Assembly: GCF_017968845.1 (NCBI RefSeq) | Contig: NZ_CP072876.1 | Coordinates: 2,418,001-2,482,000 of the forward strand | DNA length: 64,000 bases | From: Microbacterium sp. NIBRBAC000506063 | GTDB lineage: Bacteria; Actinomycetota; Actinomycetes; Actinomycetales; Microbacteriaceae | Direction of reading: 5' to 3' | In this document: piece after piece, positions 11,893 through 24,204 of the stretch | Layout of the letters: every line of letters starts with the position of its first letter | Position numbering within the stretch: the stretch's first letter is position 1 | Notes under the pieces: generated by a model | Databases searched by the model: none | Told to the model about the DNA's origin: nothing | What the model saw: only the letters and a program-made list of their open reading frames with translations | Position numbers and translations under genes: made by a program

Positions 11893-11936
11893 TAGCCAGA
11901 AAATTCCACTGAACTAGCCAGAAAATTCCACTGAAC
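11893..11936. repeat. two perfect tandem copies of a 22-bp sequence
   Basis: A 22-bp unit beginning TAGCCAGAAAATTCC is present twice in direct tandem (11893-11914 and 11915-11936), downstream of the lipoprotein pair and before the glgX stop. It is A+T-rich and unlike the surrounding DNA. It may mark the edge of an insertion or a duplicated target or end sequence. No transposase is recognisable beside it. Confidence 0.8.
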
Positions 11937-11972
11937 GAATCCTGCGTTACGTCGACCCCGAGAACGAGTGGT

Positions 11973-14050
11973 TCACTCCACGCGGAACAGCCTCATCGAC
12001 GTGCCGGCGATCGGGATGATCTCGCCCGGGGCATGGACGCTCTGCGTCTCCTTCGGGCGCTCGTCGGCGCTCGACCACAGGGCGACGTAGCGGGTGACGC
12101 CGGGGCAGTCGGGCGCATCCGGCAGGCGTACGTCGATCGCGCTCTCGGTGCCGTGCACGATCAGCAGGATCCGGTTGGGAGCCCCGCCGTTCTCCGCCGC
12201 GGCGAGGTACTGGAGCGTACGGCTCTTGGCGTCGTTCCACTGCTCGATCGACATCTCGGTGCCATCCTGATTGAACCAGTACATGTCGCTCGCGCCGGGG
12301 GTGTGCACGCCGAGCCGCGCGTAGTGGGTGGGGCGCAGCGCGGGGTTCTCGCGACGGGCGCGGGTCAGGAGCGCGACGTGGGCGCGCAGGTTCTCCTGCC
12401 ACTCCTCGTGCTCCCACGACAGCCAGGTGAGCGGCGAGTCGTGGCAGTAGGGGTTGTTGTTGCCGTGCTGGGTGCGGCCGACCTCGTCACCGGCGGTGAG
12501 CATCGGAACACCCGCAGACAGCAGGAGCGTTCCGAGAAGGTTGCGCATGGCCTTGCGGCGCGTCGCCTCGATCACCGGATCGTCGGTCGCGCCCTCCACG
12601 CCGTGGTTGAAGGCGCGGTTCATGTTGGCGCCGTCGCGGTTGTCCTCGCCGTTCGCCTCATTGTGCTTGACGTCGTACGAGACGAGGTCGCGCAGGGTGA
12701 AGCCGTCATGCGCGGTGACGAAGTTCACGCTCGCGAGCGGGCCGCGCTCCTCGGAGAACGTGTTCGACGACCCGGCGAGCCGCGTCGCGAAGCCGCCGAT
12801 CCCCACCGGCGCCGTCGAGGCGCGGCGCGCATAGTCGATGTCGCTGAGCCAGAAGTTGCGTGCGCGGTCGCGGTAGCGGTCGTTCCACTCGTGCCATCCC
12901 TCGCCGAAGCCACCGGTCCGCCAACCGCCGTCGCCGACATCCCAGGGCTCGACGATGCGCTTGACCCCCTCCAGCTGCGGATCGTCCAGGATCGCCCGCA
13001 GTAGCGGGTGATCCGGCGTGAACTCGTGCTTCTCGTCGCGCCCGAGTGCGGTGGCCAGGTCGAAGCGGAAACCGTCGACCTGCAGGTCGTTGGCCCAGTA
13101 GCGCAGCGAGTCGAGCACGAGGCGGGCGGCGGCCGGCGTCGAGGTGTCGAGGGTGTTGCCGCAGGCCGTGGTGTCGTAGTACTCGCCGTCTTCGCCGTGT
13201 CGGTAATAGCGGGCGTTGTCGATCCCGCGCAGGCTCGAGCGCGGGCCACCGATCCCGCCCTCGGCGGTGTGGTTGTAGACGACGTCAAGGATGACCTCGA
13301 GGCCCGCTTCGTGCAGGAGCCGGACCATGCCCTGAAACTCGCGGAGGACCGCGCCCGGGCCGTTCTGCTGTGCGGTGCGCGTGGCATAGGGTGCGTGCGG
13401 GCTGAAGAAGTTCAGCGTGTTGTAGCCCCAGTAGTTGGGGCGGCCGCGCGCGGCCAACCAGGGCTCGGTCTCGAAGGCCTGTACCGGCAGCAGCTCGATG
13501 GCCGTGACGCCGAGCGAGTGATAGTGCTCGATCATCGCCGGATGCGCGAGCCCGGCGTAGGTGCCGTGAAGCGCCGGGGGAACGTCCGGATGCCGCTTCG
13601 TGAGCCCTTTCACGTGGCCCTCGTAGATCACCGTGTCGGCGAAGGGCGTGGCGGGCTTGGCCACACCGCCCCAGTCGAAGGTGCTGTCCACGACGACGGA
13701 GCGCCACTCGTTGGCGGACTCTCCCGGGATGACGCCGCGGGAGTAAGGCTCCAGCAGATACGTCTTCGGGTCGAAGGAGTTTCCGCCACCCTGCGGGCCC
13801 GTGACGCGGATCGCGTAGCGGGCGCCCTCGACGAGGCGGGGTGGGTGACCTCCCAGACGCCGCCGGCAACCGCCGTCAGGGAAGCCGTATCGAGCACCCA
13901 GTCGATGTCGGCGTCGTCGAAGAGCACGAGCTCGATCGCTGTCGCATTGCGCGACCACACCCGCAGCGTGCCGCCATCCTCATGCAGACGCACGCCAAGG
14001 TCGTCGAGGCGGCTCTCGCCGGGCGGGGTGAACTCCAAGGCCTGAGACAT
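11973..14050 (-). CDS. glgX: glycogen debranching protein (GH13), one frameshift
   Basis: After repair the protein is about 692 residues. An N-terminal CBM48-like domain (GVRLHEDGGTLRVWSRNATAIELVLFD) precedes the GH13 barrel. Hallmarks are YEGHVKGLTKRHPDVP, VILDVVYNHTAEGG, VDGFRFDLATALGR (nucleophile Asp), KRIVEPWDVGDGG (acid Glu) and VNFVTAHDGFTLRDLVSYD, all typical of GlgX isoamylase-type enzymes that hydrolyse alpha-1,6 branches. A C lost in a CCCC run near 13838 breaks the frame between WEVTHP and LVEGARYAIRV. It is separated from glgE by the lipoprotein island but reads in the same direction. It probably supplies linear glucans or maltodextrins to the GlgE pathway. Confidence 0.92.
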
Positions 14051-14108
14051 GACGACTAGCCTAAGCGTGCTAGATGACGACCTTATGACGATGCGAGAGA
14101 GTTGAGGG

Positions 14109-15276
14109 ATGCGCTTCTATCTCGATCACGCGGCGACGACCCCGCTGCGCCCGGAGGCGCGCGAGGCGTGGCTTGCGGCATCCGATCTCGTGGGCAACGC
14201 CTCCTCGACCCACGGCGCGGGCCAGGACGCCCGCCGACTGCTTGAGGAATCGCGAGAGCGCCTGGCCGCCGTGCTGGACTGCGACCCCATCGAGGTGGTC
14301 TTCACCTCCGGCGGAACCGAGTCGATCAACACCGCACTGCGCGGACTATGGGCCTCGCGCGACGAAGGGCGCACGGCGATCGTGCTGCCTGACGGCGAGC
14401 ACCACGCGACCATGGACACCGTCCAGGCGCTGCACGCTGAAGGGGCGGATGTGCTGCCCGTCCCTCTCGACACCGTCGGCCGGATCGACCTCCAGGGATT
14501 CGCGGCTGCGATGTCGGATGCCGCCACCGCCCTCGCCACAGCCATGATCGCGAACAACGAGGTCGGTACGCTCAACGACGCCATGGCGCTGTCGTCCGTC
14601 GCCGCGGCATCCGGGGTTCCGCTGCACCTCGACGCCGTCGCCGCGCTGGGATATGTGCCGATGTCCTTCCGCGCGCTGAGGGGAGAGGCGTCCGCGGGCA
14701 CGGGCCTCGTCGCCCTCAGCGTCACCGGGCACAAGGTCGGCGCCCCGGTCGGCGTGGGCGCGCTCGTGGTGGCCCGGACGGCGCGGATGGCGCCGCTTCT
14801 CCACGGGGTGCCCAGCAGCGCGGGCTGCGCGCGGGCACGCAGGACGTCGCGGGTGCTGCGGCCTTCGCCGTGGCGGCCGAGCTCGCCGTGGCCGAGCGCG
14901 AGACGGAGGCGGCCCGACTGCGGAGCCTGCGGGATCGGCTCGTGCTCGGCATCCGATCCGCCGTGCCGCAGGCGGAGCTTCTCGGCGATCCGGAAGAGAG
15001 GCTTCCCGGGAACGCGCACGTTCTCTTCCCCGGGGCCGTGGGGAGAGCCTGCTGTTCCTGCTGGACACGGCCGGGGTGGCCGCCTCGACCGGATCGGCGT
15101 GCCAGGCCGGGGTTGCCGAGCCCTCGCACGTGGTCATGGCGATGGGGCGCAGCGAGCGCGATGCCCGCAGCGTCCTGCGATTCACACTCGGCCACACCTC
15201 TACGCAGGCCGACGTCGAGGCGGCGATTGCCGCGATCGGCGACGCCTACGCGCGGGCGTCTTCGGCCACTCGTTGA
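14109..15276 (+). CDS. cysteine desulfurase (two frameshifts)
   Basis: This is a PLP-dependent class V aminotransferase-fold protein of about 389 residues. It begins MRFYLDHAATTPL and contains VFTSGGTESIN, the His-bearing DGEHHATMDTV, IANNEVGT, LHLDAVAALG and the lysine motif SVTGHKVGAPVG. It then has the R/GTQ segment and STGSACQAG, which contains the catalytic Cys. Losses of one G near 14813 and near 15042 split the frame. The enzyme removes sulfur from cysteine as a protein persulfide. It lies just upstream of mnmA, as in many actinobacteria, which indicates a role as sulfur donor for tRNA 2-thiouridine; Fe-S cluster supply is the alternative. Confidence 0.9.
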
Positions 15277-15280
15277 CCGT

Positions 15281-15400
15281 GTGCAGGAGCCGCCAGCCCG
15301 TCTGCAGGAGCGTTGGTCAATTCTCGCCTCGACACGCCGCTCTCGGCGCCGTTAGCGCCGAGATGCTCCTGCAGACGGCACGCTCGCTCCTGCAGACGGC
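15281..15400. repeat. nested inverted repeats between cysteine desulfurase gene and mnmA
   Basis: CCGTCTGCAGGAGC at 15298-15311 is the reverse complement of the core of two direct copies of GCTCCTGCAGACGGC (15365-15379 and 15386-15400); a partial copy occurs at 15282-15290. Between them lies a perfect 9-bp hairpin, TCTCGGCGC/GCGCCGAGA (15341-15349 with 15355-15363). The 3' part could act as a terminator for the desulfurase gene, but there is no U tract, and the duplicated arms suggest a mobile palindromic element. Confidence 0.65.
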
Positions 15401-15464
15401 CCCGTGACGCGGAAGACTCCCACCGCCGAGTCCGCTCCCAGCCACACGCTCGTACACTGGAATC

Positions 15465-16563
15465 ATGAAGATCCTGGCGGCGATGAGCGGTGGAGTGGAC
15501 TCCGCCGTCGCTGCCGCGCGCGCGGTCGAGGCCGGCCACGAGGTCGTCGGCGTGCATCTGGCGCTGTCACGCGCGGGCGGGACGCTGCGCACCGGAAGTC
15601 GCGGCTGCTGCACGATCGAAGACGCTATGGATGCCCGCCGCGCCGCCGACAAGCTGGGCATCCCGTTCTACGTCTGGGACTTCTCCGAGCGCTTCCGCGA
15701 CGACGTGATCGCCGACTTCATCGCCGAGTACCAGGCCGGGCGCACCCCCAACCCCTGCATGCGCTGCAACGAGAAGATCAAGTTCGCCGCGCTCCTCGAG
15801 CGTGCCCTCGAGCTCGGCTTCGACGCGGTCTGCACGGGGCATTACGCGACGCTCGTCAAGGGCGACGGCGGGCTGGAGCTGCACCGGGCATCGGATGCCG
15901 CGAAGGACCAGTCCTACGTGCTCGGCGTCCTCACCGCCGAGCAGCTCGCGCACACCTACTTCCCGCTGGGCGACACCCCCTCCAAGGCGCTCGTGCGCGC
16001 CGAGGCGGAAGAGCGCGGACTGAGCGTCGCGCAGAAGCCCGACAGCCACGACATCTGCTTCATCCCCGACGGTGACACCCGCGGCTGGCTCGCCGAGAAG
16101 GTCGGCGCCGAGCAGGGCGAGATCCTCGATCGCAGCGGTGCCGTCATCGGCACGCACGAGGGCGCGCACGCCTTCACCGTCGGACAGCGTCGCGGGCTCA
16201 AGCTCGGCGTGCCCGCCGACGACGGCAAGCCCCGCTTCGTGCTGGAGGTCCGGCCGGTGTCGAACACCGTCGTCGTCGGCCCGAAGGAGGCCCTGGCGAT
16301 CGGCGAGATTGCGGGGAGCGGTACTCCTGGGCGGGGCGGCTCCTGCGGCATCCGATTTCTCGTGTCACGTGCAGATTCGCGCCCACGCCGACCCCGTGCC
16401 GGCCCACGCCACGGTGACCTCTGATGCCGTGACCGTCGTGCCCGAAGAGCCGCTCGACGGCGTCGCTCCGGGGCAGACCGCTGTGCTCTACCTCGGCACG
16501 CGCGTGCTCGGGCAGTTCACGATCGACCGTACGGTCTCGGCGGTGCCGATCGGCGTCTCCTGA
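15465..16563 (+). CDS. mnmA: tRNA-specific 2-thiouridylase (two frameshifts)
   Basis: After repair it is about 366 residues. It has the ATP-pyrophosphatase P-loop SGGVDS (residues 8-13), [14 protein letters not shown] with the first catalytic Cys, [16 protein letters not shown], and the second catalytic Cys in [11 protein letters not shown]. The C-terminal beta-barrel portion ([24 protein letters not shown]) follows two one-base losses near 16318 and 16342. MnmA activates U34 of tRNA-Glu, Gln and Lys with ATP and inserts sulfur delivered from a cysteine desulfurase; the gene immediately upstream is the likely donor. The start is ATG 15465. Confidence 0.95.
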
Positions 16564-16602
16564 CCGGACCCGCTGTCGGCGGCATCCCGTATCCTCGGCG
16601 GC

Positions 16603-17253
16603 ATGGCCGTCATCCGCCCGCGTCCGCCGGTCGTCACCGCACCCGATCTTCCTGACGACCTCGTACCGGTTGACGCCGCGCGGCACGGGGACTTCCTCGC
16701 CGCACGGATCGAGTGCACGGGAGAAACGGATCTCTCCCACTCCTCGCTGGAGCAGTGCCGCGTGGGCGGCACCGCCGCACGTGTCGACCTGTTCGGGGCG
16801 ACGCTGCTCGACGTGGAGATGACGGAGCTGCGCAGTCCGGTCCTCTCTCTGAGAGATACCACGATCCGCCGGCTCCGGATCATCGGATGCCGCATCGGCA
16901 CCCTCGACCTCTCGGACGCCCGTGTCGCCGAGCTCGAGATCCGCGCCTCGCGCATCGACTACCTCACGGTCGGCGGCGCCCGGGTCGAGGATGCGCTGAT
17001 CGCCGGTACCGCGTTCCAGGCTCTCGACCTACCGCAGGCCACGCTCACTCGGATCCGCTTCGACGACTGCCGCGTCGACGAGGTCGACTCCCGGGGGATG
17101 AGCGCACAGGATCTCGATCTGCGCGGGTTGGATGCGCTGAGCTACCTCGACGTGAACGCCCTGCGCGGCGCGACGCTCACCACCCGCCAGGTGGAGCTCC
17201 TCGCCCCGACCTTCGCGGCATCCGTCGGCATCGACGTCCGCGACAAGCCGTAG
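16603..17253 (+). CDS. pentapeptide-repeat protein
   Basis: The gene is intact, 216 residues. The central two-thirds shows pentapeptide-repeat periodicity with L or I at the centre of each turn (DLFGATLLDVEM, LDLSDARVAELEIRASRIDYL, FQALDLPQATLTRIRF, LDLRGLDALSYLDV). This would form a right-handed quadrilateral beta-helix. There is no signal peptide or membrane helix. Known members include gyrase-protecting Qnr/MfpA proteins, but many chromosomal copies have unknown roles. It lies 39 bp downstream of mnmA on the same strand and converges with the FAD oxidoreductase gene, with only 7 bp between their stops. Confidence 0.85.
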   Translation: MAVIRPRPPVVTAPDLPDDLVPVDAARHGDFLAARIECTGETDLSHSSLEQCRVGGTAARVDLFGATLLDVEMTELRSPVLSLRDTTIRRLRIIGCRIGTLDLSDARVAELEIRASRIDYLTVGGARVEDALIAGTAFQALDLPQATLTRIRFDDCRVDEVDSRGMSAQDLDLRGLDALSYLDVNALRGATLTTRQVELLAPTFAASVGIDVRDKP

Positions 17254-17260
17254 ACCGCGC

Positions 17261-18848
17261 TCAGCCGAGCCGCTCGATCGCGGCCATCGCCGCGTTGTGA
17301 CCGCCGATGCCGCTGACCGCGCCGCCGCGGCGGGCGCCCGAGCCGCAGACGAGCACTCTCGGGAAGGCCGTGGCCACGCCCCAGCGCTGTGCGGGGGTCT
17401 CCAGCGGTTCGTCGTCCTCCGCCCAGGGCCAGGAGAGTGTGCCGTGGAAGATGTCGCCGCCGGTCATGCCGAGCGAGTCCTCCAGGTCTGCCGTCGTGCG
17501 CGCCTCGATGCAGGGCGTGCCGTCGGATGCCGTGTACAGACAGTCGGCGATGGGCTCGGCGAGAACGGAGTCGAGGGAGCGCCGGGCGGCGGCGAGCAGC
17601 TCTTCGCGCGTGACACCGTGCTCGGCGACGAGCCGGTGCGGCACGTGAAGCCCGAACAGGGTGAGGGTCTGCGCGCCCTCGGCCTGCAGGTCGGGGCCGA
17701 GGATCGACGGGTCGGTGAGGGAGTGACAGTAGATCTCGGCGGGGAGGGGATCGGGGACCCCGCCGTCTCGCGCGGTCGCATAGGCGGCGTCGAGCTGGGT
17801 CAGCGTCTCATTGATGTGGAAGGTGCCGGCGAAGGCGGCGTGCGGGTCGACGCTCTCGTCGCGCAGGCGCGGCAGACGCCGCAGCAGCATGTTCACCTTG
17901 AGCTGTGCACCCTCGGGGCGGATGACGCCGTCGTCGATCGAGATGCCTGCGGCATCCGGTGTCTCTTCTCCTCCCGCCGCGAGGAGGGACTGCAGCACGG
18001 CGGGGGTGACGCCGCTCAGCACGAGACGGCCGTGCAGACGCTCACCGCTGTCGAGTGCGACCTCGCCGCCGGCGGTGACAGCGGTGACCGTGGCGCCGGT
18101 GCGCAGTTCGGCGCCCGCCTCGCGCGCGGCGCGCTCGAGTTCGGCGCTGACCCGTCCCATGCCGCCGACCGGGACATCCCAATCACCGGTGCCGCCGCCG
18201 ATCACGTGGTAGAGGAAGCAGCGGTTCTGGCGGAGGCTCTCCTCGTCGGCGCTCGCGAAGGTCCCGATCAGGCCATCGGTGAGAAGGATGCCGCGGGCCA
18301 GGTCGCTGTCGACCGAAGCGCGGATGATCTCGCCCAGAGGGCGCTCGAACAGCGCGGTGAACAGCTCCTCGTCGCCCAGCAGCTCTCGTACCTGCGCACG
18401 GCGCAGGAGGGGCCGGTGACGGTCGGGAAGAGCTTCTGGGCGACGGGGGAGAGGCGTTCGTAGAAGGCGGCGAAGCGCTCGGCCTCGCCCGACTCTCCGG
18501 TCGTGCGTGCGAAGCTCGTCGCTGTGCCGACGGCGTCCTCGTTGTCGACGAGGATGCCGCGGCTCGGATCCGCGGGTCGGGAGTGTACGAGGAGTAGCGG
18601 CGGCGGCGCAGATCGATCTGCAGGCCGAGGTCGTCGATCACCTGCTGCGGGAGCATGCTGACCAGGTACGAGTAGCGGGAGAGCCGGGCGGCGACGCCGG
18701 GCCAGGGCTCTTCCGAGACCGCGGCACCGCCGACGTGGCCCTGCTTCTCGCAGACGGCGACGGTGAGGCCCGCGCGGGCGATGTAGGCGGCGGCGACGAG
18801 CGCGTTGTGCCCGCCGCCGATGATCACGACATCGTGGGTGCTCTGCAT
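17261..18848 (-). CDS. phytoene-dehydrogenase-like FAD oxidoreductase (two frameshifts)
   Basis: After repair it is about 529 residues. The N-terminus has a dinucleotide-binding motif ([29 protein letters not shown]), and the C-terminus has the second FAD motif [26 protein letters not shown]. The middle contains the family pattern [24 protein letters not shown]. This layout fits the NAD(P)/FAD-dependent oxidoreductases annotated as phytoene desaturase-like. No crtB, crtE or crtY genes are nearby, so a carotenoid role is not supported; the physiological substrate is unknown. Breaks near 18567 and 18412 each reflect a single missing C. It is transcribed divergently from ligA, whose start lies 48 bp away. 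Confidence 0.82.
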
Positions 18849-18895
18849 CCTCCGACGATAGCGGTGATGTCGGTGCCGGCTCGTAGACTCATGCT

Positions 18896-21510
<2,615 letters not shown>

Positions 21511-21531
21511 AATCCTGCCGGAGGCGGAACG

Positions 21532-23322
21532 TCAGCGCTTGTGACGCGGCTTGCGAGGCTTGTCGGAACCGGGCCTGTCGTCCCCACGGCGCGGGCGATC
21601 GTAGGAGGAACCGCGATCCTCGCGGCGCGGCGCGCGGCCGCGATCGGGCTTGATCTCGATGAGACGACCCGAGATGCGGGTGCCCTGGAGCTTGTCGAGC
21701 ACCACCGCGTCGAGGTTCACGGGGAGCTCGACGATCGAGAAGTCCGGGCGGATCGTGATGGCGCCGAAGTCGTCCCGCCCGAGACCGCCCTCGTTGGCGA
21801 GTGCGCCGACGATCTGTCGGGGCTCGACGCGGTGCCGACGCCCGACCTCGATGCGGTAGGGCGCGTAGTCGCCGCGGCCACGACGCTCGGTGCGTGGTCC
21901 GCGCTCCGCGCGCTCCTTGGCATCGCGGCGCGGCCGGCCGTCTGCCTCGACGGCCTTCGCGAGCGGGTCGTCGTCGGGGTTCAGCAGCAGCGGCGTCTCG
22001 CCCTGGGCGACGACGGCGAGAGCTGCGGCGACGTCTCCCTCGGGCACGTTGTGGTTGCGGACGTAGTGCGCCACGATGTCGCGGAAGGCCTCGATCCGCG
22101 CGGTCTCCTCCAGCGCAGCCGTGATCGCATCGTCGAAGCGCGCGAGGCGGGTGACGTTGACGTCTTCCGTGCTCGGCAGCTGCATCTGCGTCGGGGTCTG
22201 GCGCGTGGCCTTCTCGATGTGCTTGAGGAGGTAGCGCTCGCGCGGGGTGATGAAGCTGATCGCGTCGCCCGTGCGCCCGGCGCGGCCGGTGCGGCCGATG
22301 CGGTGCACGTAGGACTCGGTGTCGGTGGGGATGTCGAAGTTCACCACGTGGGTGATGCGCTCGACGTCGAGACCGCGCGCCGCGACATCCGTGGCGACGA
22401 GGATGTCGAGCTTTCCGGCCTTGAGCTGACTCACCGTGCGTTCGCGCTGCACCTGCGTGACGTCGCCGCTGATCGCCGCGGCGGAATAGCCTCGGGCCCG
22501 CAGCTTCTCGGCGACGGTCTCGGTCTCGTTCCGTGTGCGGACGAAGACGATCATCCCGTCGAAGATCTCCACCTCGAGGATGCGGGTGAGGGCGTCGATC
22601 TTCTGCGCGTAGGAGACGACGAGGTAGCGCTGGGTGATGTTGGTGTTGGTCGTCGTCTTCGAAGCGATCGCGATCTCTTCGGGGTCGCGCAGGTACTGCT
22701 GGGCGAGGCGGCGGATCGGTGCCGGCATGGTCGCCGAGAACAGGGCGACCTGCTTGTCCTCGGGAGTCTGCGCGAGGATCTGCTCCACATCCTCGGCGAA
22801 GCCCATCTTGAGCATCTCGTCGGCTTCGTCGAGGACGAGGTACTTCAGCTCGGAGAGGTCGAGCGTCCCCTTGGCAAGGTGGTCCATGATGCGCCCGGGT
22901 GTGCCGACGACGACGTGCACGCCGCGGCGAAGAGCCGACAGCTGCTGTCCGTAGCCCTGTCCGCCGTAGACGGGCAGCAGGTGCACGCCCTTCATCCGGG
23001 CGGAGTACGACTCGAAGGCCTCGGATACCTGCAGGGCGAGCTCTCGCGTGGGGGCGAGCACGAGCGCCTGCGGGGTCTTCTGGGCGATGTCGAGCCGTTC
23101 CAGGATCGGAAGCGCGAAGGCGGCCGTCTTGCCGGTGCCCGTCTGCGCCATGCCGACCACGTCGCGACCGCCGAGCAGGGTCGGGATCGTCGCGAGCTGG
23201 ATGGGGGAGGGCGTCTCGTATCCGAGGTCGCGGACGGCGGCCAGAACAGGGCCGGAGATGCCGAGGTCGTCGAATCGGGTCACGGCGTCGGCGTCGGGCG
23301 CCACTTCTTCAGGAGTACTCAC
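21532..23322 (-). CDS. DEAD-box RNA helicase with C-terminal RNA-binding domain
   Basis: The gene is intact, 596 residues. It has the Q motif (RFDDLGISGPV...PSPIQ), Walker A AQTGTGKT, PTRELALQ, GGQGYGQQL, TPGRIMDH, LDEADEML, SATMP, ATDVAARGLDVE and HRIGRTGRAG in order. After the helicase core come a charged linker, a DbpA/CsdA-type RRM domain (YRIEVGRRHRVEPRQIVGALANEGGLGRDDFGAI) and a basic Arg/Lys-rich tail. This matches DeaD/CsdA-like helicases that remodel RNA in ribosome assembly, mRNA decay and cold adaptation. It is cytosolic. Unlike its neighbours it carries no apparent frameshift. Confidence 0.93.
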   Translation of the reverse strand: MSTPEEVAPDADAVTRFDDLGISGPVLAAVRDLGYETPSPIQLATIPTLLGGRDVVGMAQTGTGKTAAFALPILERLDIAQKTPQALVLAPTRELALQVSEAFESYSARMKGVHLLPVYGGQGYGQQLSALRRGVHVVVGTPGRIMDHLAKGTLDLSELKYLVLDEADEMLKMGFAEDVEQILAQTPEDKQVALFSATMPAPIRRLAQQYLRDPEEIAIASKTTTNTNITQRYLVVSYAQKIDALTRILEVEIFDGMIVFVRTRNETETVAEKLRARGYSAAAISGDVTQVQRERTVSQLKAGKLDILVATDVAARGLDVERITHVVNFDIPTDTESYVHRIGRTGRAGRTGDAISFITPRERYLLKHIEKATRQTPTQMQLPSTEDVNVTRLARFDDAITAALEETARIEAFRDIVAHYVRNHNVPEGDVAAALAVVAQGETPLLLNPDDDPLAKAVEADGRPRRDAKERAERGPRTERRGRGDYAPYRIEVGRRHRVEPRQIVGALANEGGLGRDDFGAITIRPDFSIVELPVNLDAVVLDKLQGTRISGRLIEIKPDRGRAPRREDRGSSYDRPRRGDDRPGSDKPRKPRHKR

Positions 23323-23419
23323 CTGCCAACGCTAGCGTGTCGCGGCTGGGTGAACACCCGGCATCCGCAATGTCGTAGATATGTTCTAATGTCGGGGCAA
23401 CGCGAGAAAGGACGCGAAC

Positions 23420-23908
23420 ATGACCACTTCCGATGCATCTCTCCACGCGTGGCTCGATCAGGAAGATCGGCACACGGCGCGAATGATCCGTCAGTACGGG
23501 GTGTACATCCAGTCGGTCGGCGGCGACGAACAGAGCCTGTCCCCGCCCTTCGCCTACACCGTCGGTCTCTTCGGCATCGGTCACCCCGAACTGCTTGCGC
23601 TGGGTCTCGATCCGCACACCGCGGCGCACCTGCTCAACGACGTCGCCGCGCGCATACGCGATGGCCATGATCTGACACCGGGCGAGGTGCTGACCTTCGA
23701 CAACTGGTCTCACCGCGTCACCGTGGAGTCGGTGCCCAACCCCGGTCAGATCGCCTTCGCCGCGAACGCCTTCTATCGTCGGCCTGACGAGCACTCCGTC
23801 GACCTGTTGCAACTGACCTGTGACGACGTGGACGGCCGGTTCCCCTGGGAAGACGGATATGCGCGTCCGGCGTGGGTCCAACCGCGACCGGGGGAGTTTC
23901 GCGCATGA
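23420..23908 (+). CDS. DUF4262 domain protein
   Basis: The 162-residue soluble protein matches the DUF4262 pattern. It has a YGVYIQSVGGDEQSLSPPFAYTVGLFGIGHPELLALGL stretch, ANAFYRRPDEHSVDLLQL, and a C-terminal DDVDGRFPWEDGY motif. No catalytic activity is established for the family. The ATG is preceded by AGAAAGGA. The gene lies 38 bp upstream of a VapBC toxin-antitoxin pair on the same strand and may be an accessory cargo gene of that locus. Confidence 0.8.
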   Translation: MTTSDASLHAWLDQEDRHTARMIRQYGVYIQSVGGDEQSLSPPFAYTVGLFGIGHPELLALGLDPHTAAHLLNDVAARIRDGHDLTPGEVLTFDNWSHRVTVESVPNPGQIAFAANAFYRRPDEHSVDLLQLTCDDVDGRFPWEDGYARPAWVQPRPGEFRA

Positions 23909-23934
23909 GTCTTCTACAGAGTGCTACGCAGAGC

Positions 23935-23940
23935 TACACT
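23935..23940 (+). promoter_or_regulatory. possible -10 element for a leaderless vapB transcript
   Basis: TACACT lies 6 bases before the vapB ATG (23947), so transcription could begin at or next to the start codon. Two direct GCTAC copies (23923 and 23934) flank the site and could be part of an autoregulatory operator. The -35 region is weak. Confidence 0.35.
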
Positions 23941-23946
23941 TGGGGG

Positions 23947-24204
23947 ATGGCAGACGTACCGGTCCGCGAACTGCGCAACGACACCGCCGGAGTCCTGCGG
24001 CGCGTCGAGGCGGGCGAAGACATCACGATCACCGTGCACGGACGCGCGGTGGCCCAGCTTGTCAAAGCGTCACCCCGGCAACGGTGGTTCACTCGCGACG
24101 AGGTCATCGACGTGATCACGAAACACTCCGCAGATCCCGGGCTGCGTGACGATCTCGACGAGATCGCCGGCGACACCACCGACGATCTGACGCAGACATG
24201 GTGA
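23947..24204 (+). CDS. VapB/Phd-type antitoxin
   Basis: The 85-residue protein starts MADVPVRELRNDTAGVLRRVEAGEDITITVHGR. This is the Phd/YefM-VapB fold in which a small DNA-binding dimer carries a C-terminal toxin-neutralising tail (here acidic, ending DEIAGDTTDDLTQTW). I chose ATG 23947 over the upstream in-frame Met because it begins the conserved domain. Its stop overlaps the start of the PIN toxin gene by 7 bp, the usual arrangement for a toxin-antitoxin operon. It probably represses its own promoter together with the toxin. Confidence 0.88.
   Translation: MADVPVRELRNDTAGVLRRVEAGEDITITVHGRAVAQLVKASPRQRWFTRDEVIDVITKHSADPGLRDDLDEIAGDTTDDLTQTW

Noticed and set aside
11893..11936. CRISPR array
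   Set aside because: Two adjacent copies without spacers do not make an array, and no cas genes are present in the window.
17261..18848. Carotenoid biosynthesis cluster
   Set aside because: Only one phytoene-dehydrogenase-like protein is present; no synthase, cyclase or geranylgeranyl-diphosphate synthase gene occurs nearby.
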